Numbered from the stretch's first letter, positions 53,304-62,069 are shown. The stretch is DNA of 64,000 nucleotides from Planococcus sp. MER TA 32b (GCA_023715185.1 JAMCAN010000001.1:1550001-1614000), one strand, 5' to 3'. A program made the numbers and translations. Notes: generated by a model not told the origin, from the sequence alone.

Positions 53304-53384
53304 ACTTCGGGAGCGGAATGCATTTACAGCTGACTCAGGGTTTCTTTACAAGATTAGTGACTTTCTGTATAGTATAGCTATATA

Positions 53385-53528
53385 AGAAATGAAGCTAATG
53401 CACCTGGATTATGTGTATACCTCATTTCTTTCCAGCCAACCACATTACGAATCAGGCAGAGTATTTCAGACAATAGAGCTGTTAATAACGCCAAAAAAGG
53501 ATGTCACATTCTTTTTTGGCGTTTTTTT
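53385..53528 (+). ncRNA. Attenuator-like leader 2 (homologous to leader 1)
   Basis: An outer stem (AGAAATGA/TCATTTCT, 53385-53392 and 53422-53429), the 34-nt block (53459-53492) and a terminator stem (CGCCAAAAAAG/CTTTTTTGGCG) with seven T. A TATAGT -10-like element lies at about 53369-53374. It precedes the first MpsC-like gene by 82 bp. No class was recognised. Confidence 0.5.
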
Positions 53529-53609
53529 GTTTGGAAATATTAAAAATCCGCTTTTTTGTTAGCGGTGCTGCCTCTTCCAATATTATTTACCGTTAAAGGA
53601 ATGTTGCAG

Positions 53610-54315
53610 ATGAGTGAGAATCATGCTATTCAGTCACAGATCTCTGCTTATGCAGCAAAGTTTATAAAGGAACATTTTGGTGAATCTCCCAGTAAGATAA
53701 AAGTCGAACTCCATCCCCCTTTCCTGCTGATTTACTTGCAGGGATTTTTATTGGCGCCTGAAAAGCTGTTGATCAGCCGGCGCGAATCAAAGCGTGTAAT
53801 GGAGAGCCGCGATTTGTTGATAAACTCTTTGAAAAATGAATTTCTTGATGGCCTAAGCTCTTATACGGAGTTTCAAGCAAATGCTCTCTTTTTTGACTGG
53901 AATTTAGAGAAACAAAGCGGATTGCGGATTGCTGCTTGCAGTTGGTGACAAGGGCAAAGGCGGAAGCGGTAATACTATACCTCCAGATATCAATGAAGAG
54001 CCGATTAAAGAAATTATCGAAATGATCAGCGCTTTATCACAAAAAAGACCGGAAGAAACCGATTTGTTTTGGTTGAGCAGCAGCATCTTGCTCATCCGAA
54101 GAACCGAAATCCTGGTGGATATCGAAAAGCAATTGATCAAAAACGGCGTGTTGGAGGAATTGCGAATGGCAAAAAGGCCATTAGAGTATAGGATTACCCA
54201 ATTTTTCAATCTGGATTACTTCCTTTCACACCCGGTTGGAGAGATTTTTGTCGATTGGGATTTTAACCAAGACATCAGTTACATGGTTCTGATGATGGAA
54301 AGGCAGAAGCCATAA
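53610..54315 (+). pseudogene. MpsC/DUF2294-like protein, frameshifted by a 7-bp tandem duplication
   Basis: Two halves of a tandem-domain MpsC (DUF2294) protein lie in different frames: 53610-53950 (SQISAYAAKFIKEHFGESPS, FLLAPEKLL, FDWNLE) and from about 53929 to 54315 (a second, degenerate domain ending VGEIFVDWDFNQDIS). The break is at 53917-53930, where GCGGATT is present twice in a row. Removing one copy restores SGLLLAVGDKGKGG and joins the frames. MpsC belongs to the Na+-translocating MpsABC system, but no mpsA or mpsB is nearby. ATG 53610 follows AAAGGA. It could be a phase-variable state or a sequencing error. Confidence 0.75.
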
Positions 54316-54400
54316 AAACATAAAAGCATCATTGGAATATTCATCGTTGATCGGCTAACAGTTTATGTTCGATCAGCTTGTTGGAAAGGAACTGCATCTC

Positions 54401-55083
54401 ATGCCTAAAGAAAGAAGCATTGAAACAGAAGTAGGCGGCTTTATCTCAACTTTATTGCGGAAGCATTTCGGTAAAGGCCCTACTTCCATTTATGTAACAA
54501 TTAAACGACCCTATATTATTATGCACTTCAGGGGTTTTACTACTACGATGGAAAAAATCCTGCTGAAGCAGAACGAATGGAAACGTGTAATGGAAACACG
54601 GAATCTGCTGGTCGATGAGTTGAAACCGATCATTCGCCAGCAGTTAAAAGATATTGGTGGATGGACGATTGAAGAGTTTTTTGTGGATTGGAATTTAAAC
54701 TTGGAAACCGGCACATTCCTTGCCATTACAGGCGATAAACCCGCTCCGGCTGATTTTGAATGGCCAGCAGAATTTCAAAAAAACGCTTTTGAAAAGAAAC
54801 TTGAAAGTGTATGTAAATCCCTGCAGCGCGACCCGGATCAAACACAGGCCCATTGGGTCAACGACCGTACATTACTGATCCAGTGGGCTGGCGTCTTAAC
54901 CGGAATTGAAAAAGCTTTGATCAAGGATGGTCACAGTGAAATCCTGAAATACACCAAGCGTCCATGCTTGAAAAAGCAGGATTCGACTCCCTTTTTGAAC
55001 GGCGTATCCAGGTCATATTTCTCGATTGGGATTATGATGCAAATATCGGTTACGTCATTATTGTCCTGGACACCAAGAAATAA
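54401..55083 (+). pseudogene. Second MpsC/DUF2294-like protein, frameshifted near its end
   Basis: A tandem-domain homologue of the previous gene: FISTLLRKHFGKGPTSIYVT and EEFFVDWNLNLETGT in domain 1, then WVNDRTLLIQWAGVLTGIEKALI in domain 2. After YTKRP (about 54965) the reading frame is lost: the expected ending (GFDSLFERRIQVIFLDWDYD through VLDTKK) continues in another frame to TAA at 55081-55083, as if one A were missing from CCAATG. The unshifted frame runs on to 55267 with unrelated sequence. Start ATG 54401 follows GGAAAGGA. Confidence 0.75.
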
Positions 55084-55101
55084 GGTAATGTACTTTTGTC
55101 C

Positions 55102-55141
55102 AAAAACTCCGGTTTGCTCGTTTATGCAAACCGGAGTTTTT
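55102..55141. terminator. Bidirectional terminator
   Basis: A perfect 16-bp stem (core ACTCCGGTTTGC) with an 8-base loop, flanked by A and T runs, lies between the convergent MpsC-like and NUDIX genes. Confidence 0.85.
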
Positions 55142-55156
55142 CTGTTGCCGGAAAGA

Positions 55157-55621
55157 CTAATTGACATCTCCCAGGTAAACTTTTTCTATTTTGCCATCGA
55201 AAAACTTCTGAACAGGCTCGATTATAGCTTTAGGATAAATACGATGATCCGCCAATTCTTCAAGTAGCAGCCATACAACACCGACTTGGTGTGAATCCGG
55301 ATTGGTCGGGTGCAGAAAGTAAGGTGCTTTTGAATGAAGTTCGCAGCGGAAATAGTATTCGATTTGGTGGACTGCAGAATCGAAGGATGCGTGTTCATGG
55401 TTTTTGCCGATGTATTCACGAATATGGAGCAGTTCTCTTACATCGACATCTGCCCCTGTTTCTTCGAGGCACTCTCTTATCACAGCTTCCGTTAGCGTTT
55501 CCCCGTGATCCTGCCCGCCACCTGGAAAAAGATAAAAAAACCCATCTCTGTCTTTGTTTTTGGTCAGCAATAACCGGTCATTCTCTATTATGACTGCTTT
55601 TGCTGAATTCCTGATATTCAT
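55157..55621 (-). CDS. NUDIX hydrolase
   Basis: A 154-residue protein with a Nudix box GGGQDHGETLTEAVIRECLE followed by ETGADV (about residues 35-57). AKAVIIENDRLLLTKNKDRDG at the start is typical. GGAGAA precedes ATG 55621. It is transcribed with the HAD phosphatase gene 3 bp upstream, and a P-loop kinase precedes both, which suggests nucleotide or sugar-nucleotide metabolism. The exact substrate is unknown. Confidence 0.88.
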   Translation of the reverse strand: MNIRNSAKAVIIENDRLLLTKNKDRDGFFYLFPGGGQDHGETLTEAVIRECLEETGADVDVRELLHIREYIGKNHEHASFDSAVHQIEYYFRCELHSKAPYFLHPTNPDSHQVGVVWLLLEELADHRIYPKAIIEPVQKFFDGKIEKVYLGDVN

Positions 55622-55624
55622 GTT

Positions 55625-56185
55625 TCATTTCTCCTTTTTCAGCTGCTGCACTATCCACATTGCCGCATCCAGCACGTTTTCTGCAATGTGATCCGGTTCA
55701 ATACCTGGCCAATGATCTTTGAATTTGGTAAGAGATCCTTCGCCTCTCCCCGTTTTTACCAACACCATCCGCGTCCCGGCTCGGCTTGCCGCAAGCATAT
55801 CCGATCCCCCGGTGTCCCCCACTACAAAACTTTTTTCAAGGTTCAGCTGAAGTTCTTGTTTAGCCTGTTCAAGCAGACCAATATTCGGTTTTCGGCAATC
55901 ACAATCATCTTTCGGATGATGAGGACAATAATAAATAGCATCAATATATGCCGAATGGGCAGCCAATTCATTTCTCATCCATGTAAATCCTTCGAGCAGA
56001 TCTTTTTCTGTAAAGTATCCTCTTCCGACCCGGGACTTGTTGGTGAACAGCACTACTTTCACACCTTCATTATTCAATGCTTTAACAGCTTCAGGTGCAA
56101 AATCGAACAGCTCAAATTCAGCCGGATGAGTGCCATAGCCGTCACCGCCAAGTGTTCCATCACGATCAAGAAATACCGCTTTCAT
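55625..56185 (-). CDS. HAD-IIIA phosphatase, GmhB-like
   Basis: A 186-residue HAD hydrolase. Motif I is FLDRDGTL, motif II FTNKS, motif III RKPNIG with GDTGGSD (motif IV). The zinc loop YYCPHHPKDDCDCRKP is characteristic of GmhB (D,D-heptose bisphosphate phosphatase) and histidinol phosphatase relatives. Heptose synthesis genes are not nearby, so the true substrate is open. ATG at 56185 fits GGAG best. Confidence 0.85.
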   Translation of the reverse strand: MKAVFLDRDGTLGGDGYGTHPAEFELFDFAPEAVKALNNEGVKVVLFTNKSRVGRGYFTEKDLLEGFTWMRNELAAHSAYIDAIYYCPHHPKDDCDCRKPNIGLLEQAKQELQLNLEKSFVVGDTGGSDMLAASRAGTRMVLVKTGRGEGSLTKFKDHWPGIEPDHIAENVLDAAMWIVQQLKKEK

Positions 56186-56206
56186 CGTCATCAACTCCGC
56201 TGCAAA

Positions 56207-56755
56207 TTATTTAATGTGATTACAAAAATGCCGCAATATCGCTTGGCTTACATCTTCTCTGGTGCCCCTGCCATCGACCACGAAATCCGAATCCGGTTTG
56301 ATATCCGCCAGCATTTGCAGGTAGGCTGCTCTGCCTTCTTTTGCATAATATTCAATGTCAGCTATTATTTCGGTGCTGGAGCTGCCGGTGAAGTCTCTTG
56401 TGATTCGCCTCGCAAGTGCTAAATCCAGCGGGGTATCGATAAAAATCGTAATATCTATGTAAGCTCTGGATGCTGTGTGTAACCGGGCAAAAGGGAAATC
56501 CAGCACAATAAAGTCCAGGGGTTCTGCAAGCAGTTTCCTGATGTCGGCGAGCATCGGCTCAAGGTTCCATTCATTATAATCCATTCCGCGATGGAGCCAT
56601 TGCACAATATCAGCTGGTCCTTGAAAATCATAATCATCGAAATATAAAGCTTTGGCATTCCCCAATTGTTCTGTTACATTGGCTACTGCTGTTGATTTGC
56701 CGCCGCCTGACACACTTGCGATTGCTATTATTTTAGGGGAGCTTTTAGTTTTCAT
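56207..56755 (-). CDS. P-loop kinase, uridine-kinase-like
   Basis: A 182-residue P-loop protein: Walker A ASVSGGGKSTAV (near residue 13), a DDYDF acceptor-site motif, Walker B-like FIVLDFPFA, and the ARRITRDF lid segment. It resembles uridine/phosphoribulokinase-type small-molecule kinases. The phosphate acceptor is probably a nucleoside or vitamin. It is the first gene of a three-gene run with a HAD phosphatase and a NUDIX enzyme. Confidence 0.8.
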   Translation of the reverse strand: MKTKSSPKIIAIASVSGGGKSTAVANVTEQLGNAKALYFDDYDFQGPADIVQWLHRGMDYNEWNLEPMLADIRKLLAEPLDFIVLDFPFARLHTASRAYIDITIFIDTPLDLALARRITRDFTGSSSTEIIADIEYYAKEGRAAYLQMLADIKPDSDFVVDGRGTREDVSQAILRHFCNHIK

Positions 56756-56878
56756 TGGCTTCCTGCCTCTCCTGCAGCTAAGTCTGCCTTCTAATCATAC
56801 CTGAAGAATAAGCATGGAAAAACGATATGAGTGAATTATCCAAAAATCTGACAAAGAAGATCGTAATTTAGCCAATTA

Positions 56879-56904
56879 AAAGAAGATGCCGCCTGGGCAT
56901 CTTC
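56879..56904 (-). terminator. Terminator after the dioxygenase gene
   Basis: GAAGATGCC and GGCATCTTC form the stem; on the - strand it is followed by TTTTAATT. Confidence 0.6.
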
Positions 56905-56936
56905 AAGATGAAAGAAATTATAATATTGTCTCGTTA

Positions 56937-57920
56937 TTAAAGATATTCTTTTTCGATATTGCGTGTGCTGCGGACAGTATCGATTGGACGCACCATGTTT
57001 TCAATCCGCTCACGTTGTGCTTCCAGGAATGGCGGCAAGCTCAGTTTTTCGCCCAAAGTTTCATAAGGTTCATCTCCCATAAATCCAGGGCCGTCAGTTG
57101 CCCATTCAAAGAGGATTCCCGGCGCAACTCGCGCATACAGCGATTCAAAGAAGAAGCGGTCGACATAACCCGATGTGCCGAATCCCGAAGCCTGCATATG
57201 ATCGATCCATTCATTTAACACTGCAGTGTCATGGACGCGGAACGCCGTATGGTGGACCGTGCCAAATCCTTGCTGCCCGGCTGGCAGGATGGCGTTGTAT
57301 TCGACGATGACCTGGGCGCCGTTTCCGCCTTCTCCCATTTCGAATAAGTGCAACGAACCTTCTTTAGCGATTTCCCTCATCATCATGACTTTTTCCAGCA
57401 CTTCTTTCAGATAATCAAATTGCGCTATCCGGATATGGATCGGTCCCAGGCCGGTGATGGCAAATTCCAAAGGCACGGGGCCATTCTGCCAAGGAGTTCC
57501 GGACTCCACTCCTTCATTCAGTTCATCTGACACGAGCATGTATTGCTGGTCGTCGAAATCGGTGAATGACAGCGTCTTTTTGCCGAATAACTCTTTGATG
57601 CCTGAATGCTTCACTTCGTATTTCTCAAAGCGTTTCACCCAATAATCCAACGCCGCATCAGAAGGAACACGGAAAGCGGTCTTGTAAATTTCGTTCGTGC
57701 CATGTGTCCCTTTCGGAATGCCCGGGAAATCAAAGAATGTCATATCTGTGCCCGCTGAGCCTTTATCGTCAGCAAAGAACAGATGGTATGTTTGAATATC
57801 ATCCTGATTGACTGTTTTCTTCACCAGCCGCATGCCCAGGACATACGTGAAAAACTCATAATTCTTTTCTGCGCTGCTTGTGATTGCCGTTACATGGTGG
57901 ATTCCTTTTAATTCATTCAT
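56937..57920 (-). CDS. Glyoxalase-family ring-cleaving dioxygenase (Mhq type)
   Basis: About 327 residues with two glyoxalase/vicinal-oxygen-chelate halves. Metal ligands fit HHVTAI at the start, HHTAFRV near residue 225 and the later E in FESLYARVAPGILFEWATDGPG. The family (MhqA/MhqO) removes quinones and hydroquinones in Bacillus. ATG at 57920 follows GGAGAG. It lies downstream of an MhqR-like MarR gene on the same strand, apparently one operon. Confidence 0.85.
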   Translation of the reverse strand: MNELKGIHHVTAITSSAEKNYEFFTYVLGMRLVKKTVNQDDIQTYHLFFADDKGSAGTDMTFFDFPGIPKGTHGTNEIYKTAFRVPSDAALDYWVKRFEKYEVKHSGIKELFGKKTLSFTDFDDQQYMLVSDELNEGVESGTPWQNGPVPLEFAITGLGPIHIRIAQFDYLKEVLEKVMMMREIAKEGSLHLFEMGEGGNGAQVIVEYNAILPAGQQGFGTVHHTAFRVHDTAVLNEWIDHMQASGFGTSGYVDRFFFESLYARVAPGILFEWATDGPGFMGDEPYETLGEKLSLPPFLEAQRERIENMVRPIDTVRSTRNIEKEYL

Positions 57921-57981
57921 CAATATGATCTCTCCTCAAAATAGTTTTATATCGGACCCGGCAAATCGCCAGTTGAAAAAC

Positions 57982-58419
57982 TTAGCCTTTCATCGCCTGA
58001 TAGCCGACTTTTTTCAAATCGCTTATTATCGCTTCTGTTTCTTTGGTATCTAACCCTTTGAACAAACCGTTTACTTTTTCCTCGTGTCCAGGCCAGATCC
58101 GTTCCATCAAGGCCTGTCCTTCAACTGTCAATTCAGCGAACGTGACACGCCGGTCCTCGGGAAACTCGGAACGACGGACATAATTTTTCGTTTCTAATTT
58201 ATCAATTACATAAGTGATGCTGCTGCTTGCGATCAAAACTTTTTTGCCTATGGACTGGATCGGCTGCCTGCCTTGATGGTACAGCAGCTCAAGCACAGAA
58301 AACTCGGTAGGGTTCATGCCATTGGTCGCTGCATCGCTTTTGATAACTTCCTTTATGGCGTCAGCGGCGCGGATGATGACGGTCACTGCCTTTAAATTGC
58401 GGTTGGTGACTTCTTCCAT
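57982..58419 (-). CDS. mhqR: MarR family repressor, MhqR-like
   Basis: A 145-residue regulator. The winged helix includes MNPTEFSVLELLYHQGRQPIQSIGKKVLIASSSITYVIDKLE (split by the recognition helix) and the wing SEFPEDRRVTFAELT. ATG at 58419 is supported by AGAGGTGG. It resembles MhqR, which represses quinone-detoxification genes. A palindrome of MhqR type lies 30 bp upstream, so it should repress itself and the dioxygenase gene that follows. Confidence 0.8.
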   Translation of the reverse strand: MEEVTNRNLKAVTVIIRAADAIKEVIKSDAATNGMNPTEFSVLELLYHQGRQPIQSIGKKVLIASSSITYVIDKLETKNYVRRSEFPEDRRVTFAELTVEGQALMERIWPGHEEKVNGLFKGLDTKETEAIISDLKKVGYQAMKG

Positions 58420-58449
58420 GCTTTCCACCTCTTTTAAATGTAATTCATA

Positions 58450-58467
58450 TATCTTTAATTCGAGATA
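58450..58467. promoter_or_regulatory. MhqR-type operator
   Basis: TATCTTTAATTCGAGATA has outer arms TATCT/AGATA. It is close to the Bacillus MhqR operator pattern tATCTcgaAtTCgAGATa, and lies 30 bp before mhqR. Confidence 0.55.
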
Positions 58468-58602
58468 ATCATATCATTAGTTTTTTCCAGCGTCAACCAT
58501 CCCGCTTGCTGTGGCCTCTTTACTTTGTTTTTTAATGATAAAAGCAGTTATACTTTTGTTGGCACGAAATCCTGTGTATAATTTTAAGTAATGAAATAGA
58601 TG

Positions 58603-58726
58603 ACAATGTTTTCTAGGGTTCCGCGAGCTTTGCTCGGCCTGGTCCGAGAGAAAACGCACAGCTTGCTGTGACACGGAAGGACAAAAGCCTGGGAGAAACT
58701 GTTTATCAGTTGCTCCCGGGTTTTTT
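58603..58726 (+). ncRNA. Guanidine-I (ykkC) riboswitch with terminator
   Basis: The conserved ykkC elements are all present and in order: TCTAGGGTTCCG, then CTGGTCCGAGAG, then ACACGGAAGGACAAAAGCC-like sequence and GGGAGA. A terminator stem (CCTGGGAG with CTCCCGGG) and six T follow at about 58689-58726. A TATAAT box lies at 58577-58582. Guanidine binding should prevent termination and turn on the SMR pair below. Confidence 0.9.
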
Positions 58727-58756
58727 AATTGAAATTTGAAAATGGAGGTTTTTGAA

Positions 58757-59098
58757 ATGAATATTAAATGGGTGAAGGTTTATATAGCCGCTTTTTTTGA
58801 AGTTTTCTGGGTGATTGGCTTAAAGCACGCGGATGGTTTTTGGCCTTGGACGGGCACTGTCATTGCGATCATCGTCAGTTTCTATCTGATGATCATGGCT
58901 GGACGCAAATTGCCGGTAGGCACTGTTTACGCTGTTTTTGTCGGAATGGGGACTGCGGGCACTGTGATCGCCGATATCATTCTTTTCGGCGAACCGGTCC
59001 AATTGGCGAAACTGTTATTGATCGCCGTTCTACTGGCTGGTGTAGTCGGGTTGAAACTGATAACGGATGACAATAGTGAAAAAGGAGTTGCATCGTAA
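58757..59098 (+). CDS. SMR-family guanidinium exporter, subunit 1
   Basis: A 113-residue four-TM small multidrug resistance protein. The start has [20 protein letters not shown] with the membrane Glu that binds the cation and protons. ATG at 58757 follows GGAGG by nine bases. It lies under a guanidine-I riboswitch and next to a second SMR gene, the YkkCD-type heteromeric arrangement; guanidinium export is therefore the likely function. Confidence 0.9.
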   Translation: MNIKWVKVYIAAFFEVFWVIGLKHADGFWPWTGTVIAIIVSFYLMIMAGRKLPVGTVYAVFVGMGTAGTVIADIILFGEPVQLAKLLLIAVLLAGVVGLKLITDDNSEKGVAS

Positions 59099-59412
59099 TG
59101 GCCTGGTTTTCTCTGCTTGCCGCCGGATTATTCGAAATGGCCGGTGTCGCAATGATAAATAAATGGCATAATGATCGGAATTGGCAATCCTTCCTGCTGC
59201 TGCTTTTGGGATTTGGCTCGAGTTTCCTGTTTTTATCTTTCGCCATGGAAACTCTGCCTATGAGTACGGCTTATGCCGTCTGGACCGGAATCGGTGCCTC
59301 TGGCGGCGCCATCCTCGGCATGCTTTTCTATAATGAAGCAAAAGACTGGAAGCGGATTCTGTTTATTGCCATGGTGCTCGGTTCTGCTGTCGGCTTAAAG
59401 CTTGTGTCCTAA
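59098..59412 (+). CDS. SMR-family guanidinium exporter, subunit 2
   Basis: A 104-residue four-TM SMR protein starting WFSLLAAGLFEMAGVAMINK, with its own membrane Glu, and MSTAYAVWTGIGASGGAILGM in the third helix. Its ATG shares one base with the stop of the first SMR gene (TAATG), so the two are coupled and probably form a heterodimer. Confidence 0.9.
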   Translation: MAWFSLLAAGLFEMAGVAMINKWHNDRNWQSFLLLLLGFGSSFLFLSFAMETLPMSTAYAVWTGIGASGGAILGMLFYNEAKDWKRILFIAMVLGSAVGLKLVS

Positions 59413-59430
59413 ACTAAATGGAATGCAGAA

Positions 59431-59470
59431 AAGGAAGGTCTCCCACTCTGAGCAGGGAACCTTCCTTTTT
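59431..59470. terminator. Terminator between SMR pair and M48 gene
   Basis: AAGGAAGGT and ACCTTCCTT form the outer stem, with CTCCC/GGGA inside, followed by TTTTT on +. Confidence 0.75.
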
Positions 59471-59478
59471 CATTTCTT

Positions 59479-60792
59479 TTAATACTCTCCGGCCTGTAAA
59501 GATGCATACAGCTCATTAGGAGACGAAGCCCCTGCATATTCCAAAGCGTTCATGCCGTCAGGGCCTGCCTGATACGGATCAGCTCCATTATCCATCAGCA
59601 CAAGTGCTGTCTGATTGTCTCCATACATGATGGCATTGGTCAATGCGGTGGCGTAATCATCAGCTGTATTGGCATCTGCCCCCGCATCCAGCAGGTAGGA
59701 AACAATATCAGGCTGTCCTGAATAGACGGCATACATTAAAGCATCGGACCCTTCAGAATCGCGCGCAAGGATTTCGTCCCCGTCAGCCAGGGCGCGTTCG
59801 ATGCCCACGATATCCCCAGCAGAAACAGCTGCCATCAAATCCGTCTGCCCTTCTAAGGAATAGTCTTCATTATAATAAGGGTCTTCTTCGGTAAAATAAG
59901 ATTCAGGAAGCTCATTGGCAAATTGCGAAAACACCAGTGTGCCTCCTGCCAATAACAGGATACTGATAAAGTAAACAGCCATACCCGCTCCACCAAGCAA
60001 CAGCATTCCGAAGACGATTTTGCCGTGATCGGGTGTATAGAGGCGTTCTCCGCTGCCTTCAAACTGCTGTATCGCCTGTATCCTTTTCGGCAGGCGCGGG
60101 TGTGATGATAGTACTTCGCTCAGCCAGACAATACCATTCGATTCCGTCCGGATTTGTTCACGGTAAGCATCCTCGTTTACTTCAGCATACATTTTCTTTC
60201 CGATTCCGAGCAATGTCAGCGCGCGTTTAGCTGCTGGCGCATTTTGAATAAGATAGGCTGCATGGCGATCGCATGTATATTCACAGGAACGGCTGTAGGC
60301 CTGGCTTAAAAATGGAATAAAACCGGCCGGCATCAGTAGGATGTTCTTCCAGACATGGCGGCGTTTGATATGCGCCAATTCATGGGCGATGATAAAGTCA
60401 AGTTCGTCTTTGCCCTGTTCACGCGCCAATTCAAAAACCTCGGAATACAAGACCACCATATTTCTTTCGAAAAAGCGGGTGGCAAATGCATTCAATGCCC
60501 CTTCAGATTGAATGACGAAAACATCCGGAACGGTTTTCAATCCGATTTGTTTAGAGAGTGACTGGACACTGTCGTAGACATCCGGAAATTGCCTTTCATG
60601 TATGCGGACGCCGTTGCCGCGAATGGAACCCAGCATCATGGCATTAGCGAATAATACAAAAGCGAAAATACCGAGTGCAATTGCAATTCCGATAACTGAT
60701 ACAAGAACCAGGATGTAAATTAAAATGCTGAACACTAAACTGATTATGAAATAAGCTGTCTCTCTGTTTGATTGAATAGCCGAATGATTCAT
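59479..60792 (-). CDS. M48 family zinc metalloprotease with C-terminal ankyrin repeats
   Basis: A 437-residue membrane protein. Two TM helices (about residues 13-52) precede a peptidase M48 domain with HELAH (His137, His141) and a downstream glutamate in SCEYTCDRHA. Another TM pair follows near 265-300. The last 120 residues are ankyrin-like repeats (TDLMAAVSAGDIVGIERALADG, ALMYAVYSGQPDIVSYLLDAGAD and ALTNAIMYGDNQTALVLMDNGAD). M48 proteases cut misfolded membrane proteins; the ankyrin tail probably recruits substrates or partners and is uncommon. AGGGGAG precedes ATG 60792. Confidence 0.88.
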   Translation of the reverse strand: MNHSAIQSNRETAYFIISLVFSILIYILVLVSVIGIAIALGIFAFVLFANAMMLGSIRGNGVRIHERQFPDVYDSVQSLSKQIGLKTVPDVFVIQSEGALNAFATRFFERNMVVLYSEVFELAREQGKDELDFIIAHELAHIKRRHVWKNILLMPAGFIPFLSQAYSRSCEYTCDRHAAYLIQNAPAAKRALTLLGIGKKMYAEVNEDAYREQIRTESNGIVWLSEVLSSHPRLPKRIQAIQQFEGSGERLYTPDHGKIVFGMLLLGGAGMAVYFISILLLAGGTLVFSQFANELPESYFTEEDPYYNEDYSLEGQTDLMAAVSAGDIVGIERALADGDEILARDSEGSDALMYAVYSGQPDIVSYLLDAGADANTADDYATALTNAIMYGDNQTALVLMDNGADPYQAGPDGMNALEYAGASSPNELYASLQAGEY

Positions 60793-60884
60793 CTCTTTCT
60801 CCCCTTCAATATGAAATAACTTACATATAATAGCACAATATGCCTAAAAAGAAACTATAATTTTGATGCGCTCAAATCGGCTTA

Positions 60885-60922
60885 AAAAAAATAGTATTCC
60901 TCCGGTATAACGGAAGAATACT
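60885..60922 (-). terminator. Terminator of the ABC importer operon
   Basis: AGTATTCCTCCG and CGGAAGAATACT form a stem with one mismatch; on the - strand eight T follow. Confidence 0.7.
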
Positions 60923-60992
60923 GCTGGTTGTTCATTGTATCCGGGCATCCATAAATGCAGTTCAGTGTAAAAGCAAAACCCGTTGGATGAAA

Positions 60993-62069
60993 TCAGTGCT
61001 CAACAAATTGTAAATCGCTTTGGTTCACATAGAGTTCCATTGCCTGCGCCGGTTCCAGTTTTTCCGCCTCATCGCGTGATAACGCGCATTCCAGCTGCAG
61101 GTTCCCTGCCTGGATCTGGGCTGTATAAGCACCATGTTTGAATTTCAATTTGCTCACTGCCCCTTTGAATCGCACCGAACCGATAGGCGCCTGGCTGTTC
61201 GAAACTATTGGACGCAATGTTTCAGGACGCAAAATCAGAAACTGTCTGCCGTCAGCCATCTTATGGATGGTTTGGAATTCCATGCCATTATCCTCGGATT
61301 TGAAATAACCAGCTCTGATATTGCCGCTGATAATGTTTTTCAAGCCCAGAAAGGAAGCGACTTTTGAACTGGCGGGCTGCTCATATAATTCCATGGCCGT
61401 ACCAACCTGAAGTAATCGCCCGTCGCTCATAATTCCGATGCGGTCGGACAATTCAAAAGCTTCTTCACGGTCATGGGTGACGAACAGCACTGTCACACCA
61501 AGCTCCCGTTGAATCCCGCTTAGCAGCTCTCTCATATCTTCACGAAGGCCCGGATCAAGTGCGCTGAACGGTTCATCCATCAATAGCAGCCGGGGCTTTG
61601 CAACCAGCGCCCTTGCCAGTGCTGCGCGCTGTTGCTGTCCGCCGCTCAGCTCCTCCGGAAACCGGTTCTCATAACCCTCCAGCCCCACCATCCTAAGCAT
61701 GCGCTTCGCTTCAGAGAGCCGTTCTTTTTTGCCGACTTTCTGCATTTTCAAGCCAAAAGCCGTGTTTTCTCCGATTGTCATGTGGGGGAACAGCAGCGAT
61801 TGTTGAAATACCATGGAAAAACGGCGCGCTTCCGGAGGCACGTGAGTCAGATCCTTGTCTCCAAATCGGATTTTTCCTGCATCTCCCTCCAATAAACCTG
61901 CAATGAGTTTAAGAAGCGTGGTTTTACCGCAGCCGGAAGGCCCCAGCAGCGAGAAGAACTCTCCTTCACGAATAGCAAGGTCGATTGGTTCGAGGGCAAA
62001 AGAATCTTTTAGATCAGTTTCAGCTGTCTTATACTTTTTCTCAACTTGTTCGATGTGCAGACCGGTCAT
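60993..62069 (-). CDS. ABC importer ATP-binding protein (PotA/CysA-like)
   Basis: A 358-residue ATPase with a regulatory TOBE domain. Walker A is GPSGCGKTTLL, the signature ELSGGQQQRAALARAL, Walker B LLLMDEPFSALD, H-loop VTHDREEA. Residues 240-358 are the C-terminal domain. The ATG overlaps the permease stop by ATGA. It is the last gene of the four-gene importer. Confidence 0.9.
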   Translation of the reverse strand: MTGLHIEQVEKKYKTAETDLKDSFALEPIDLAIREGEFFSLLGPSGCGKTTLLKLIAGLLEGDAGKIRFGDKDLTHVPPEARRFSMVFQQSLLFPHMTIGENTAFGLKMQKVGKKERLSEAKRMLRMVGLEGYENRFPEELSGGQQQRAALARALVAKPRLLLMDEPFSALDPGLREDMRELLSGIQRELGVTVLFVTHDREEAFELSDRIGIMSDGRLLQVGTAMELYEQPASSKVASFLGLKNIISGNIRAGYFKSEDNGMEFQTIHKMADGRQFLILRPETLRPIVSNSQAPIGSVRFKGAVSKLKFKHGAYTAQIQAGNLQLECALSRDEAEKLEPAQAMELYVNQSDLQFVEH

